Assembly (NCBI GenBank): GCA_032158125.1
Contig: JASKOT010000050.1
Coordinates: 1 to 64,000 of the forward strand
Source: Papiliotrema nemorosa
Taxonomy: Eukaryota > Basidiomycota > Tremellomycetes > Tremellales > Rhynchogastremaceae
Reading direction: 5' to 3'
DNA length: 64,000 bases
The notes beneath the pieces were generated by a model. That model did not search any database. It was given only the letters and a program-made list of their open reading frames with translations, and was not told where the DNA came from. Below are positions 10,643-21,860 of the stretch, piece after piece. Position 1 is the stretch's first letter, and each line of letters begins with the position of its first letter. The position numbers were made by a program, and so were the translations under genes.

Positions 10643-10983
10643 GCAATTCGTCATGCATGGGGAACAGCGATGTATATAGCAAAGGGATGATCTACCGGGG
10701 CCATAGAGTGCGCCACGGTGACCGCCACTGACCCCTGTGCATGGGCGGCGCGTTCCAATTCACCCCCTCCCCTTCTCAACCTACTCCTTCCAACCCATCA
10801 TCACCATCAATCCACTTTACTCGACCTGCATCGCACATCCGGATCGTTGATCCTTGGCTACCGATACCCCTCACAAGATCTTCAGGAATCTGCATACTCC
10901 TCGAAAGGATTCGGACGGTGGAGAACTATACATAGGTCGATTTTGGGAGTTATAACGGGTCTGTTGACAGCATTGATTGATCC
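10643..10983. other. Intergenic, presumed RAS1 promoter and 5' UTR
   Basis: No coding sequence is recognised. On the plus strand a pyrimidine-rich stretch (about 10760-10820, CCCTCCCCTTCTC and following) is typical of promoters and 5' leaders of this kind of fungus. It ends at the RAS1 ATG. Confidence 0.5.
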
Positions 10984-12256
10984 ATGTCGAAGGTATGTGA
11001 CCTTTCATTTACAACAGGATGCATCTCATCCATTCTATCCTCGACGGGGTCATCTGCTGATCTCCCAGGGACAATTTCTGAGGGAGTACAGGCTGGTGGT
11101 CGTTGGAGGTGGTGGTAAGTTGCAGCTCGGACCCGTCTCAATCTCCTCCGTGTAAACGATTCGACCTCTCTCTCTGGAGTTCCATGGCCACTTGACCTGC
11201 TTCATACGATCTTTTGCGGACGTCATCTTGCTGGTAGAACCTCGCGCGTCCATATCCGGCCATTTTGGGCGCATTGGATAGAATCTCATTTGGAGCGCTT
11301 TGACCTGCACCCATCCTCACGGTTCGCACACGCTTACAACCAGGTGTCGGGAAATCAGCATTAACAATCCAATTCATCCAATCACACGTATGTCTAATCA
11401 AATGTCCATTGGAGGTTTACGCTGACAGAATAGTTTGTTGACGAGTACGTTTCAGTTTAGCCCGAATCATCAATCACCAATCTCATACCTTCCCGCCCCT
11501 TCTTGCTCGTGTGATGTACACCGTCGGAGTTCATGTTGCTGACGCTTCGTAGGTATGATCCAACCATCGGTCAGTTATCTTTCTTGTTTTGTACATGAGC
11601 TGACGCGCAGAGGACTCGTATAGGAAACAATGCATCATCGACGAAGAGGTCGCTCTGCTTGATGTGCTCGATACTGCGGGTCAAGAAGAGTACGGAGCCA
11701 TGAGAGAGCAGTATATGAGGACTGGTATGTATTCCATATAACGCTGTATATCTGCTGACCCGAAGGTGAGGGCTTCCTGCTAGTCTACTCCATCACCTCT
11801 CGAAGCTCGTTTGAGGAAGTCTCGACGTTCCATCAACAGATCCTTCGAGTCAAGGACAAGGATTACTTCCCCGTCGTGGTGATTGCCAACAAGTGCGATC
11901 TGGAGTACGAAAGACAGGTCCAGCCTCACGGTCAGCCTTTTGTTAAGTAATCCGTTGACCTCGAGCTGACCTCGCAGAGGGTCGAGATCTGGCAAAGCGG
12001 TTCAACGCTCAGTGCATCGAGACCTCGGCCAAGCAGCGGGTCAATGTGGATGAAGCCTTTATCTCGGTGGTCCGAGCCATCAGGCGTTATCAAAAGGTAT
12101 GATCCCTTTCGCTATATCGCTGATCAGCAGGAGTCTGGCCCACCTCAGGCTGTGGCCACCCCGGGAAAGACCCCGACGGGCGGCGTGGGCGGCAGACCTG
12201 ATGCAAAGGATGATCATGTCGACAAGGGATGCTGTGGTGGATGTGTCGTGCTCTAG
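10984..12256 (+). CDS. RAS1: Ras GTPase, Ras1
   Basis: A membrane-anchored small GTPase that acts upstream of cAMP and MAPK/Cdc42 signalling in fungi. Nine exons: 10984-10992, 11069-11114, 11344-11387, 11434-11444, 11553-11569, 11611-11724, 11766-11930, 11978-12096 and 12128 (or 12131)-12256. The N terminus is [18 protein letters not shown], followed by the P-loop GGGGVGKSA, switch I DEYDPTIEDSYRKQ, switch [14 protein letters not shown], the NKCD motif and ETSAK. It ends CCGGCVVL, so the CaaX box is CVVL, with upstream Cys residues that could be palmitoylated. The terminal Leu favours geranylgeranylation by the usual rule. The G12, G13 and Q61 positions are wild type. Two exons are only 11 and 17 nt, and the last acceptor is a CAGCAG tandem that would add or drop one Gln. 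Confidence 0.95.
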
Positions 12257-12814
12257 ACGTGTGATGATGATGAGGGACCTCTTAACGAATCTTCAAGCGG
12301 ACGATATTGTCGGTAACTCTTGATCCTGCCTTGCTTTCAATCTTTACTGTTTTCTCTTGGTACATCTGCCCTGGCATGTCATGTCTACTGCTTGCACTGT
12401 CTCGAGGTGTCAACTTTGTTGATGCAAAAGTTCAGTGCCTGTGGACCCCTTCGGTACTCTTGGCGGGGCTCGAGTAGGTTCTTTTTGCGCCACCCACGTT
12501 GATGGCCAAGTGGGGCTCCGGGTCAAGGGGTCAAGGGGGGAAGATGTCGGAACCAAACAAATCTTCCTGTTTCGGCTGTGAGATGGGTTGTTTTGTCAAA
12601 CTATGCCAATCACCTTCATACTGCCCTACTGTTCTCCTTCCAGGGGTATGGGGGTGTACCTGATGGCCTGGGATGATCTGTTGTTTGAAGCAAGGGGTCG
12701 AGCGGAATGTATCTCTTCTTTCCATCTCATCCAGTTCTTCTCGCTCACGTTATCAACACTCACTCGTAGCATTGCTGCTGGACAGCGAGCTCGCCTCACG
12801 CTCATTTACGAACA
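12257..12814. other. Intergenic between RAS1 and the WSC gene
   Basis: Holds the RAS1 3' flank and the presumed promoter of the WSC-domain gene. No convincing coding frame. CT-rich patches appear near 12715-12760 just before the start codon, but I see no specific element. Confidence 0.5.
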
Positions 12815-15800
12815 ATGTCCACCACTCTCCTGCACCTCGCTCGACTTTTCCTCCTCCTTTCCGTGACCTACGCCGCCAATTGGAACACCAATGTTCGGCC
12901 GCTGGTCACGGAACGACTCGATCCCATCGTCTCACCCAATGGGGTCGCTTCGCACATGCACCGGATCCTCGGCGGTTCAGCATTCGGAGCATCATACAAC
13001 CAGCCCGATCTGATGAAATCCAGCTGTTCGAGCTTCCCGATCAGCGTGGACAAGTCCAACTATTGGCATCCTACCGCCTACTGGGTGAACAACAACGGTA
13101 CCAGCTTCACCCCTTTACCCATGTCGAACAGGGTATACTATATTCGAGAGAAGAATTCTCCAAACGACTATATTCGACCGTTCCCCGAGGGATTGAGAAT
13201 GATAGTTGGGAACCCCAATGCCAAGAGCGCAAACTCTAGGAGCATCTCGTTTCTCTGTCGAGTTGCGGAAAAGTTCAACGGGGATGGAGATATCTGGCGA
13301 GACGATTGGCAGTTTGAGAGAGATTGTCCCAGAGGCATCTTGGTGAGTGGTCACAAGGACGGGACTGATGACAGGTCCAAATGAAGTTTCCGCCTTGTTG
13401 GGATGGGATCAACCTGTACAAGTCGGATCAGTCGCACATGAACTTTCCTCAATGGGGAGCACATTACGGAGCTTGTCCCGCGTCGCACCCCATTCGACTG
13501 CCCGGGATCATGCTGGAAGCCTACGTTCAGACTAACACCTGGGCGCCGGGACAGACTGTCAAGGGCAAGTTGGTCTGGGCCAATGGCGATTTGACCGGAT
13601 TTGGGGCTCACGCCGATTTTACGAACGGGTAAGTCTGCGGCCCGACACCCTTCGCTTCAAAGGAGCAGCCGGATAGATGAAGGTGGAAGAATAGCACGCT
13701 GGACAAAGAGGCAGAGCTCTACGACGGAAGGTGCCGATGTCCGTCGAGAGGGGCAGGATCGAGATGTATATGAGGGAGATCAGGGCAGGGAGATTGCACT
13801 TGACCAGGGTTCAGCTGACACCCAGTTGGGACACGAGCATCCTAGGTCGAGCGCTCAATGACACTGTATGCGGCACGGCCAACGACATTACCTTTCAAGA
13901 ATGCCCGATCTTTCAACCCTTCATCAAGGACACGGCATGCTCGCCCGACAAGGGTGTCATGTCTGAATCCTTTACTCATGCCGATTTGACCCCTATCGCC
14001 CAACTTGCCGGCTGCAATCCAATCTGGAATACCGGACCCAAGCCTGGGTGCTCTTCCACTCTGCCCAACCCCGATGTGTCCAAGTTTCAAGGCACAGACG
14101 GTCCATACGTCGCCTCGCAATCCGCCATACCAGTCCGACCCACGACATCAGGATGGCAAGAGATCAACTGTATCAAAGACTCTGACAATATGCTGCTGAA
14201 TCAGGTCCGATACTACGACCCAAACATCACCCAGACATCATGCCTCGACGCATGTCTTCGATCAGGCAAGACGTACGCATCCATCGGTTACTCTTGGGGC
14301 AACTCCTGGACGTGCGATTGCGGAACTGGTCTTGATCCCCTCGCCTCGGTCTATAATGGCATGTGCAATATGACTTGTCCAGGGACCCAACAGCGATGTG
14401 GAGGAAGCGGTGCCCATTCGATCTTTTACGCTCCAAACGGTACCGCTCCAGCTGGCGATTACAAGCAGTCCATGGGATGTTATGCCAATCCCGCCGCTGG
14501 CAAAGTTGGTCTGGAACAGGTGTCCAGCTACAACTTTACCTCGTGGAACTTGATGACCCGCGAGCTCTGTGGTCAGGCTTGTGCCGACAGAGGGCTTGAT
14601 ATTGGTGCGATACGCTCGGGCGGAATATGCTTTTGCATCGCAAAGGACAGGTTTGCTCTCGGCGATGGGTACTATCAAAACGACGCGCTGTGTACGAGCA
14701 AGTGTGCTGGCAATGCTACCCAGACCTGCGGATACTGGGGCGGCTTGAGCGTGTTCAATGTGACGTCTACGGGATACAAGCCCACGCAGATGAACAAGGC
14801 CCCCGGGTACCTTCGTAAGGATGCCAGGTCGTCGACGCTGATTGTAGAATGCTACTCTGACAATGCGAGGACCAGTCTCACTGGAGCTCAGTGGTGGGAC
14901 GGCAATCTGTCCCCGCAAAAGTGTCAGTTTGGGTGTCGGGATCTCGGGTATTCGCTCGCGTCGGTTTACTCGGGATCAATGTGTCTATGCGGCAACGACT
15001 ATCCTACTAATTCTGTGCTGCCAACTTCCATGTGTTCTTCCAAGTGCTCGGACAATACGACTTTCTACACATGTGGAGGTCCGGGAGCGGGAGAGCTGTA
15101 CAACACCTCATCTGTAGCCTCACAGGTGCAGGTGTACAACGCCGGTCGACCTGCTGGCTGGCAAGGTAGGTCTGGGTTGAGGCTAGGGTTGATTTTCAGG
15201 TTGCTATCCCAACCCGGCCAACAATCTGACAGCTGATATCACCGTCAACGAGGGCAAGCTTTCGGCTTCGCGTTGTATTTCCGCCTGCTCCGAGTCAGGT
15301 TATGGCTGGGCGGGTGTACAAAGCCGGGATCGTGAGTGAGTAGCAAGAGACAAAGCTCACGAACAGAATGTCGGTGCTCCAAGACCGACCCGAGGAAGAA
15401 TGTCAAGCCAGTAGCCGCCAACAACTTTTGCAACATCCCTTGTAACGGTAATGCGCAGCAAACTTGCGGTGGTTGGAACTATGTGGATCTATACCAAGTT
15501 GCCCCAGCGAGTAATGGAACAGCCTCTAATGTTACATCGAGCACCGGTGTACCCACCTCTCCAGGATATCAGGGTTCGTCTGGACCTCTTTTAAAGGCTA
15601 ATGATAGGTTGCTACAACGGTACGACAGGTTTGAGCGGCTACAAGTGGTATGCTGGGGACATGACCATTGGTCAATGTACGAAAGGGTGTAAAGAGATCG
15701 GTCAACCTCTTGCGGCACTGACTGGGGGATACTATGTCGGTCTACGCGGCCTCTGAAAGATTGAGACTGATGACAGTGCACCTGCGGCTCGACCTGGACG

Positions 15801-17822
15801 GGAGGACCTCGGCTCACTTCTTTAAGTTGCGGCCAAACTTGCGGAGGGGATAACACGACTCAATGTGGAGGCTGGCCAACGCAGGCTAGCGTCTACCAGT
15901 CGTTAGTAGGCGCGGATACCCCTCAGCCACCAGGATACAAGGGATGTTGGCTCGAGACGTCACCGAAAGCGCTCCAAGGGTACGGTGTTTGGCTTGATAC
16001 GCAGAGCGTGACAGGGTGTCGAGCAATATGTTTAGCGAAAAACTACAAGCTTTCCGGGCTGACCAACGCAAAGCGTGAGTCTCATTGCAAGCTGATTGCT
16101 AATGGCAGAATGTTGGTGCGGTGATGCGTTGTCCAGTGCCTCGACTCGAATCCCCTCGCAGTTCTGTGCGACCCCCTGTCCAGGTGACTCGAGCCAAATG
16201 TGTGGGCAATGGAACTCGATTGCGTTGTACGCCTCCTCGACCTCTGGCGATGCCGTCCCCGCCTCGTCCAATAATATCACTGCCGCGCCCAATGCGACTC
16301 TGAGCGGAGTTTCGAGCTCCTCGATGAGTAGATCGACAATTACCGCTGCTACACTGTCAGCTTCAGCAAACATGACCTCGAGCATGACCTCGGTATCCAC
16401 AAGATCTGGAGTCGCCAATATTGCCTCTGCATCCTTGGCTTCCACCAGCTCGAAAGCATCCAACACATCGGGAGCAAGCTCCACGGCAATCACGTCACCA
16501 GCTGCAACGACTGTTCCGTCTCCATCGGCTTCCCAAGCAAACGGCTCCTGCTTTACCGACTTTGCTGCACTCAATGGACCCAACTACAAGAGCAGCTACA
16601 TGACCCAAGACACCTGTCTATTCTGGTGTAAGGGGAAACAATACGCCTTTGCTGGAGTCGGTAGAGGTGAGTTTTTAGGCGCTCCTTCATGAGCCGACGC
16701 TGAGTGAGAGATACCTGCTACTGCGGTAACACTCGACCTTCTGTGGTAGCTACTTTGTGCACAACTACATGCTCTGGAAGCGGCCAGATTTGCGGAGGCG
16801 ACAAAGCTGCCACGGTCCTCTTCACCTCTGCGGCCGGATACACGGATCCTTACTCTTCTTCCGATTCCGTAGGTTACCTCGGATGCTGGAAAGACTCGGC
16901 CACGCGGCTGCTCGGAGCCGCGTCCTTCACCAGTTCCTCTTTGACCCGCTCATCTTGTCTTGCAGGATGTGTGCAAAGAGGGTACAAGTACGCCGGGGCT
17001 CAAGCTGGGAACCAGTGTTATTGTGCAAATTCCCTCGATGCGACTACGGTCAACTACAGGGTTGCCGATTCCGAATGCGGTTACAAGTGCTCTGGGGAGG
17101 ATGCAAAGTGCGGTGGTAGCTGGAGAATCAGCGTCTTGACGACTGCAAGCCCAAGTACGGCAGCTTCCTCGGTCAACGCGACAATGGTTCAGCCCACAAC
17201 GTCATCGTCATTGTCAGCTACTGGGATATCAATTGTGTCTGTTATGAACCAGACCTCCACCTCGGGTACCACCAGCAAGACCTCAACATCCGCAGCCCCG
17301 GGATCCTCGTCTTCGGCGTCTTCAAAGTCATCTGCGCTGGTTGCTCCTTCTCCTTCTCCCTTCTCTACTTCTTCGTCTTTGTCAACCTCACCAACGACAT
17401 CCTCTTCCGCCTCTTCCACCTCATCCGCAGCTCAAGCGTCAAGCACCGCCTCGCCAGAATATCTCGGTTGCTACGTCGATCAATCCTCTCCCCGAACGCT
17501 CTCCGGATACTCGTTTTCCAACTCGAAACTTACCACCGAGATGTGTCGCAAGGGCTGCGTGGACCGAGGGTTCCGGTATTATGGAACAGAGTCAAGCACA
17601 CAGTGCTACTGCTCCAGCGATGACGTGACAGCCTCGCCAGTAGACGAGAAGCAGTGTGGGTCGATCTGCGGCGGGTATGTGGGCATAAGCACCGCCAAAT
17701 GCGGTGGAAGCTGGAGGTTGTCAGTGTATGATTCGCAACGGAACAGCACGGCCAATGGGCTCGTGGTCTCGAAGCGAACGCGCAGGGGAAGGAGGCATAC
17801 CTTCGCCCAGCTTGGTCATTAG
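12815..17822 (+). CDS. Secreted DUF1996 protein with nine WSC domains
   Basis: Signal peptide MSTTLLHLARLFLLLSVTYA, then a DUF1996 domain starting NWNTNVRPLVTERLDPI with the HMHRILGGSAF block and, after the intron at 13343-13374, FPPCWDG and HMNFPQWGAHYG. Exons: 12815-13342, 13375-13628, 13826-15165, 15200-15331, 15367-15573, 15608-15735, 15777-16074, 16109-16666 and 16711-17822. Nine Cys-rich WSC modules follow, at about 14149, 14467, 14839, 15158, 15565, 15935, 16540, 16875 and 17460. Each runs GCY/GCW, then a CxC, then the final CGG/CGxW. Ser/Thr-rich linkers at about 16240-16530 and 17140-17450 are likely O-mannosylated. There is no transmembrane helix or GPI signal; the chain ends with a basic tail (KRTRRGRRHTF). 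WSC modules bind carbohydrate, so a wall- or glycan-associated secreted protein is likely. The enzymatic role of DUF1996 is not established. Confidence 0.9.
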
Positions 17823-18230
17823 CGAACATATCACAGACGCAGGACTTTTTGCGAACTTTCCCACTTCATCTTGAGCTCTATCCCGGCGCAGTCAATAACG
17901 CATGGCAGTTTGAGATCTCGCGGGTCGAAGATAAGGGCGATACTGCGATGGTTCTAAAAGAAGTTTTAATTGACGAAGAGATGCCCATTCTTCTTTCCAA
18001 GTAAGAGAGGGGTGCATCAGAAATAGTTTTGGAACATTCCATGGTATTTGTACATTAATCAGGGTGTTTCAGGCGTTTAAGCATCGCGTGCTGAGGTTTT
18101 GCAGATCAAAGACAAGGGTGAATGACTCGATGCGCCTGAGAAATCTCTGGTGACAAGGAGAGGTGTGCATGAAAAAGTGGTCGTCAAAAGTTCCAGCGTA
18201 CTTGTACATTATCCGGATAGTTTCAGGCGT
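17823..18230. other. Intergenic between two convergent genes
   Basis: Contains the 3' flanks of the WSC gene and MAM33. No gene is seen. The notable content is a degenerate duplicated block (see 18005-18240). Confidence 0.6.
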
Positions 18231-18240
18231 CTAGGCATCG
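18005..18240. repeat. Two degenerate copies of an ~80-bp block, about 150 bp apart
   Basis: Copy A (about 18005-18084) and copy B (about 18158-18240) share GAGAGG..TGCAT, TTGTACATTA, GTTTCAGGCGT and GCATCG in the same order and similar spacing, with substitutions and small gaps between. Copy B runs across the MAM33 stop codon (18233-18231), so copy A may be a duplicated, decayed piece of the 3' end of that gene and its flank. Confidence 0.6.
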
Positions 18241-19376
18241 ATGAAGCCTTTGAGCTCGCCCAACCAAGTAACGTAGTCCTGTCAGTTAGCAAGCGAAAGA
18301 CAGCGGACGTTATCGGACACACCTTTTGCTCCTTGTATTCACAGTATTGTAGGACAAAGGCGGCTAAGGAAATCAGTCTCATTCCCGCAATTGATCAGTA
18401 GAAGAAGGGAAGAGTGAAGAGAGACCAGGTACGGGCAGGAAATTGCGAATGACTCTGTGAGGAGGTGAAGAGCAGATGAAGGCAGTCGCAGCTGGCGAAC
18501 GCGCCTGGAGAAAGGGGGCAGTCTGAGACCTGATGAAGTAGAGTGACGCACAAAGAACCTCATCGACCCCTCTTTCGGCGAGGAATGTGTTGAAAGCCTC
18601 CTGAACATCAACGTCGAGATGCTCGAATTCTGCAATGATGAGCTTTGTCCGCTGGAAGTCACTCGGAAGCTTACGAGGGCCCATATATTTGGTTCTTCGG
18701 ACGAAGTCTGCCTCCGGCCCCTGAGCCTCGGCCGCATGTTTCTCGTAAACGGCCAAGTTGGTGACGACGAAACCCTCATCCCCAGCCTCGAGGTCGACGA
18801 GAATCGCTCCGGGTGTGGCTGGTTTCGTGACCAAGAGAGAGCAGCTGATGAACGGTGGTTGGTCGAACTCCTCCCCCTCGGCCCTCTCCACATCTTGTTC
18901 CAGTTCCGGGTCGGAACCCTCTTCCAGGTCGGAGACTTGGAAGGTGAGCTTGAGACTAGAGCATCAATGATGTGTTCTGCGCTTCGCCGGAAAGATGGCA
19001 CTGACGTTTCATTCCCAAACTTCCTGGTCAAGGTAACAAGGTCGCTTCCGGCTGTGTCTTGCAAATCCCAGACACCGTGTTCTTTGAAAGCCTGGAGAAA
19101 TTCGGGAGTAGCAGGAGTGCTGTCCGCGGCCTCCTTCTCATAGGCAAGCTCCGATTGGAGAGCGGTCGAGAGGGTAGCGTCACCTGTGTTCTGTCAGCTG
19201 GCAATCTACTTCAATGGCTTCAACTCACCTTCGCCGGAGCCTAATCGAAGAGGAGTTGAGGCGAAAGTCCGGCTCAGTGCAACAACCGGTCGGAAGGCAA
19301 CAGCTCGTGGGGCAGGAGCAATGGCTCGAAGAGGTCGAGCAGCTCGAATAACGGGTCGCAGGGCTCGGAAAGACAT
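18231..19376 (-). CDS. MAM33: Mitochondrial acidic matrix protein, MAM33/p32 (gC1qR) family
   Basis: The N terminus is a classic mitochondrial targeting sequence, rich in Arg, Ala and Ser with no acids (MSFRALRPVIRAARPLRAIA, then ALSRTFASTPLRL). It is followed by the mature acidic region (ELAYEKEAADSTP, VSDLEEGSDPELEQDVE) and the family block FEHLDVDVQEAFNTFLAERGVDE near 18640-18560. It ends YVTWLGELKGFIDA. This is the p32 pattern of long N- and C-terminal helices around a beta core; the proteins form doughnut-shaped trimers in the matrix and affect mitochondrial ribosome and OXPHOS gene expression. The start ATG at 19376-19374 follows from the presequence. Introns are short (for example near 19225-19181). 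The stop is TAG at 18233-18231. The internal junction near 18560-18300 was only partly resolved. Confidence 0.88.
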
Positions 19377-19598
19377 GTCTATTGGTACTAGTATAGAAGA
19401 GGGTAAGATGTGGTCTGGTGTAGTGTACTAGGTGGACGAAGAATCTTTCGAAGGTGGAGGGAGTAGGTTGCATCTGGGGACGGAATCAAAATGAAGCCAC
19501 CACCGGTGGCGAGACCCCTCTTCGAAGAGTGTCCGGTTCTGTGCTTTGCACTGGTGAGCATAGGTGCATTCTCATCACCAAGTATAGGTAGAATAGGC

Positions 19599-21635
19599 TC
19601 ATGGTGTGACTGCTGCGTCCCGTTTCGCTCGCTTTATGGCTTTGGCTTTGTTCGTAGCCTGTCGTTCTCCGAAACCGGAGTCGTGCATTTCCTTGGGTCG
19701 ATCAGCGTTGGCCTTGGGCGCATCAGGTGACTCACCATGGTTGCCATACGCCTCGCAAGCGATACAGCGTTGAGCTTCTCCAGGACCTCTTCCTCTGGAA
19801 GCTCGAGCTCGACCAGTCGGACATTGATCTCCCCCTCGATCTTCTGCACAAGCTCGACGTCTCGCTCGGTCACAACAGTCACCGCCACACCGCCTTTACC
19901 TGCACGAGCAGTACGACCGACTCGATGAACATAGTCATCCGAACGTCGAGGACAATCCCAGTTGATGACCATTGCCACCTCGGGTATATCCAGACCACGA
20001 GATCCTACATCGGTCGTGACGAGAATTGGCACCTCTTTAGCCCTGAAGCGCGCGAGTGACTGTAGACGTTGAGGTTGCGTAAGATGCGAATGTAGTGGAA
20101 CCGAGGGAATGTCGAGGTTGTTGAGCATGAGATGAAGGAGATGCGCGGTGGCGCAACGTTGAGTAAAGATGATAGTAGAGGGGATGGGAGCTGTCTCATC
20201 TTCCTCCTCGTCCTCGTGCTTTCTTTTTCCCTTCTGCACGGGTACAACTTTCTTCTTGACTGCACGAAGAGCCGTGTCGATCTCGGTGGGTGGATGATGT
20301 AACAGATAATGTAGGTAAGGATCTCGGATCTGACTGGGGATGAAGAGGTATTTCTGCTTGAGATTGGCAACGGTAAGAGTACTGAGAATCAGTCAGATCG
20401 GTGCAAGCAGTGTGACATACTCTGACTCCACCCGGTATACGAAGGGCCTTTGCTTGCCCGGAGGCGGAGTCTTGTTGGCCAGCTCCATAATTGCGTCGCT
20501 TACAGTCGCCGTGAAGAGACAGGTTTGTCGGTTTGCGGGTATTTGAGAGAACAGAAACGCCAGATCCGGAGCGAAAGTAGGTGTCAACATCCGATCTGCT
20601 TCATCGAGAACCTGCCCATTCAGCACATGGCGTGGTATGGACCTACCAGTACTTTCACCCTGCCCAGCTTTCCCCCACTCGTTCCATCGCTACGCAGTAG
20701 ATCGCACAATCTTCCAGGTGTGGCGACAATGATATGTGGCCGAGCCTCGAGCTCTTTCGCCTGAGCCATCATGTCCATTCCACCGACAATGGTGACGGTG
20801 TTCAGCCCTAGCGGACGTCCAACTACCAAAAATTGCTCGGTCAATTGATATGCAAGCTCTCTGTCTGTTAGATCACGTCGCGTTCATTGATTCGGCATGT
20901 CTCACCGAGTCGGAGTCAGGACGACAGCCCATATCCCGTATGGGTCTCTGGCTATCCTCTCCACAATAGGTAGAGCGAAAGCCATGGTCTTACCGCTACC
21001 AGTCTTGGCACCTCCAATGCAGTCACGTCCTAAATGTGAGCAAATCAGAGGCCAGATCGAGGGTACTCACCATCGAGGATGGGTGCGACACACGCTGATT
21101 GAATTTCTGTAGGTCGAGTGATATTGATTCCCGCCAGAGCATTTATAAGCGGTTCCGATAGCCCTAGGGCAGCGAATGTAGCATGAGATGCAGCTTTTGG
21201 TCCATCGAAGGGATTTATTCTGCCCCCTAGACGTGTAATTCCAGGATTTGTCGATCTCTTTACCCTCGATGTTGTATCGTCTTGGGAGATTCGGGCTGTC
21301 TCAGCCGTCGCGGGAGTTGCGATGGAGCGGCTTCTCGACCGTCTCCTGCTGATCTCCTTGCCCCTAGCCGATGATTCACTGCTCGAGCCCACCTCATCAT
21401 CTCCTGATGTATGTGGAAAACTTTCTTCATCCTCGACGTCGCTGTCGTCTAATGAGTCGGCGGCAGACCCGTCCTCCTCCGAATCAGACATGTCCCTGGC
21501 CTTGCCCTTTCGAGCCGCCATCATGGCTCGCATGACTTCGTCTGGATCGATGACGAGACCCGCAGAGCTGTTCTGAATAGATTTGTCGCCCTCCTTGTCC
21601 TCTGTTCTCGATGTCTGAACGACTTTCCTTGCCAT
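19599..21635 (-). CDS. DBP8: DEAD-box RNA helicase, Dbp8 (DDX49) type
   Basis: A nucleolar ATP-dependent RNA helicase of the Dbp8/DDX49 group, needed for 40S subunit biogenesis. It begins [18 protein letters not shown] with an acidic and Arg/Ser-rich extension. The Q-motif region ([33 protein letters not shown]) is followed by [20 protein letters not shown] (motif I), VLTPTRELAYQ (Ia), [11 protein letters not shown] (Ib), VLDEADRML (II) and [11 protein letters not shown] (SAT replaced by TAT, as is usual in this group). The second RecA domain has [29 protein letters not shown] and [13 protein letters not shown] (VI). The GGAKTGSG motif and the [16 protein letters not shown] spacing favour Dbp8. 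The last exon gives a basic tail ending [11 protein letters not shown], stop at 19601-19599. The frame stays open upstream of the chosen ATG, but that part overlaps the divergent peroxin gene and lacks family similarity. Confidence 0.9.
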
Positions 21636-21860
21636 GGCGATGGATGGATCAGCGTTCGTCAGATGTAGCAAGGTGATGGAACCGCTGTGTTGTTGAAAAA
21701 TCCTTCTCACTGTGGGGTCTCCACCGTTGCATGACGGCAAAACCACCAGCACAAACGACCGGAGGGACGACGAGGGTCCTGTCCGGCACATCTGCAGCAT
21801 TCCACTTATCATCAAGTATCCAACAAGGATGGCCGGGGCACACTGAGCATCGAAAATAGC

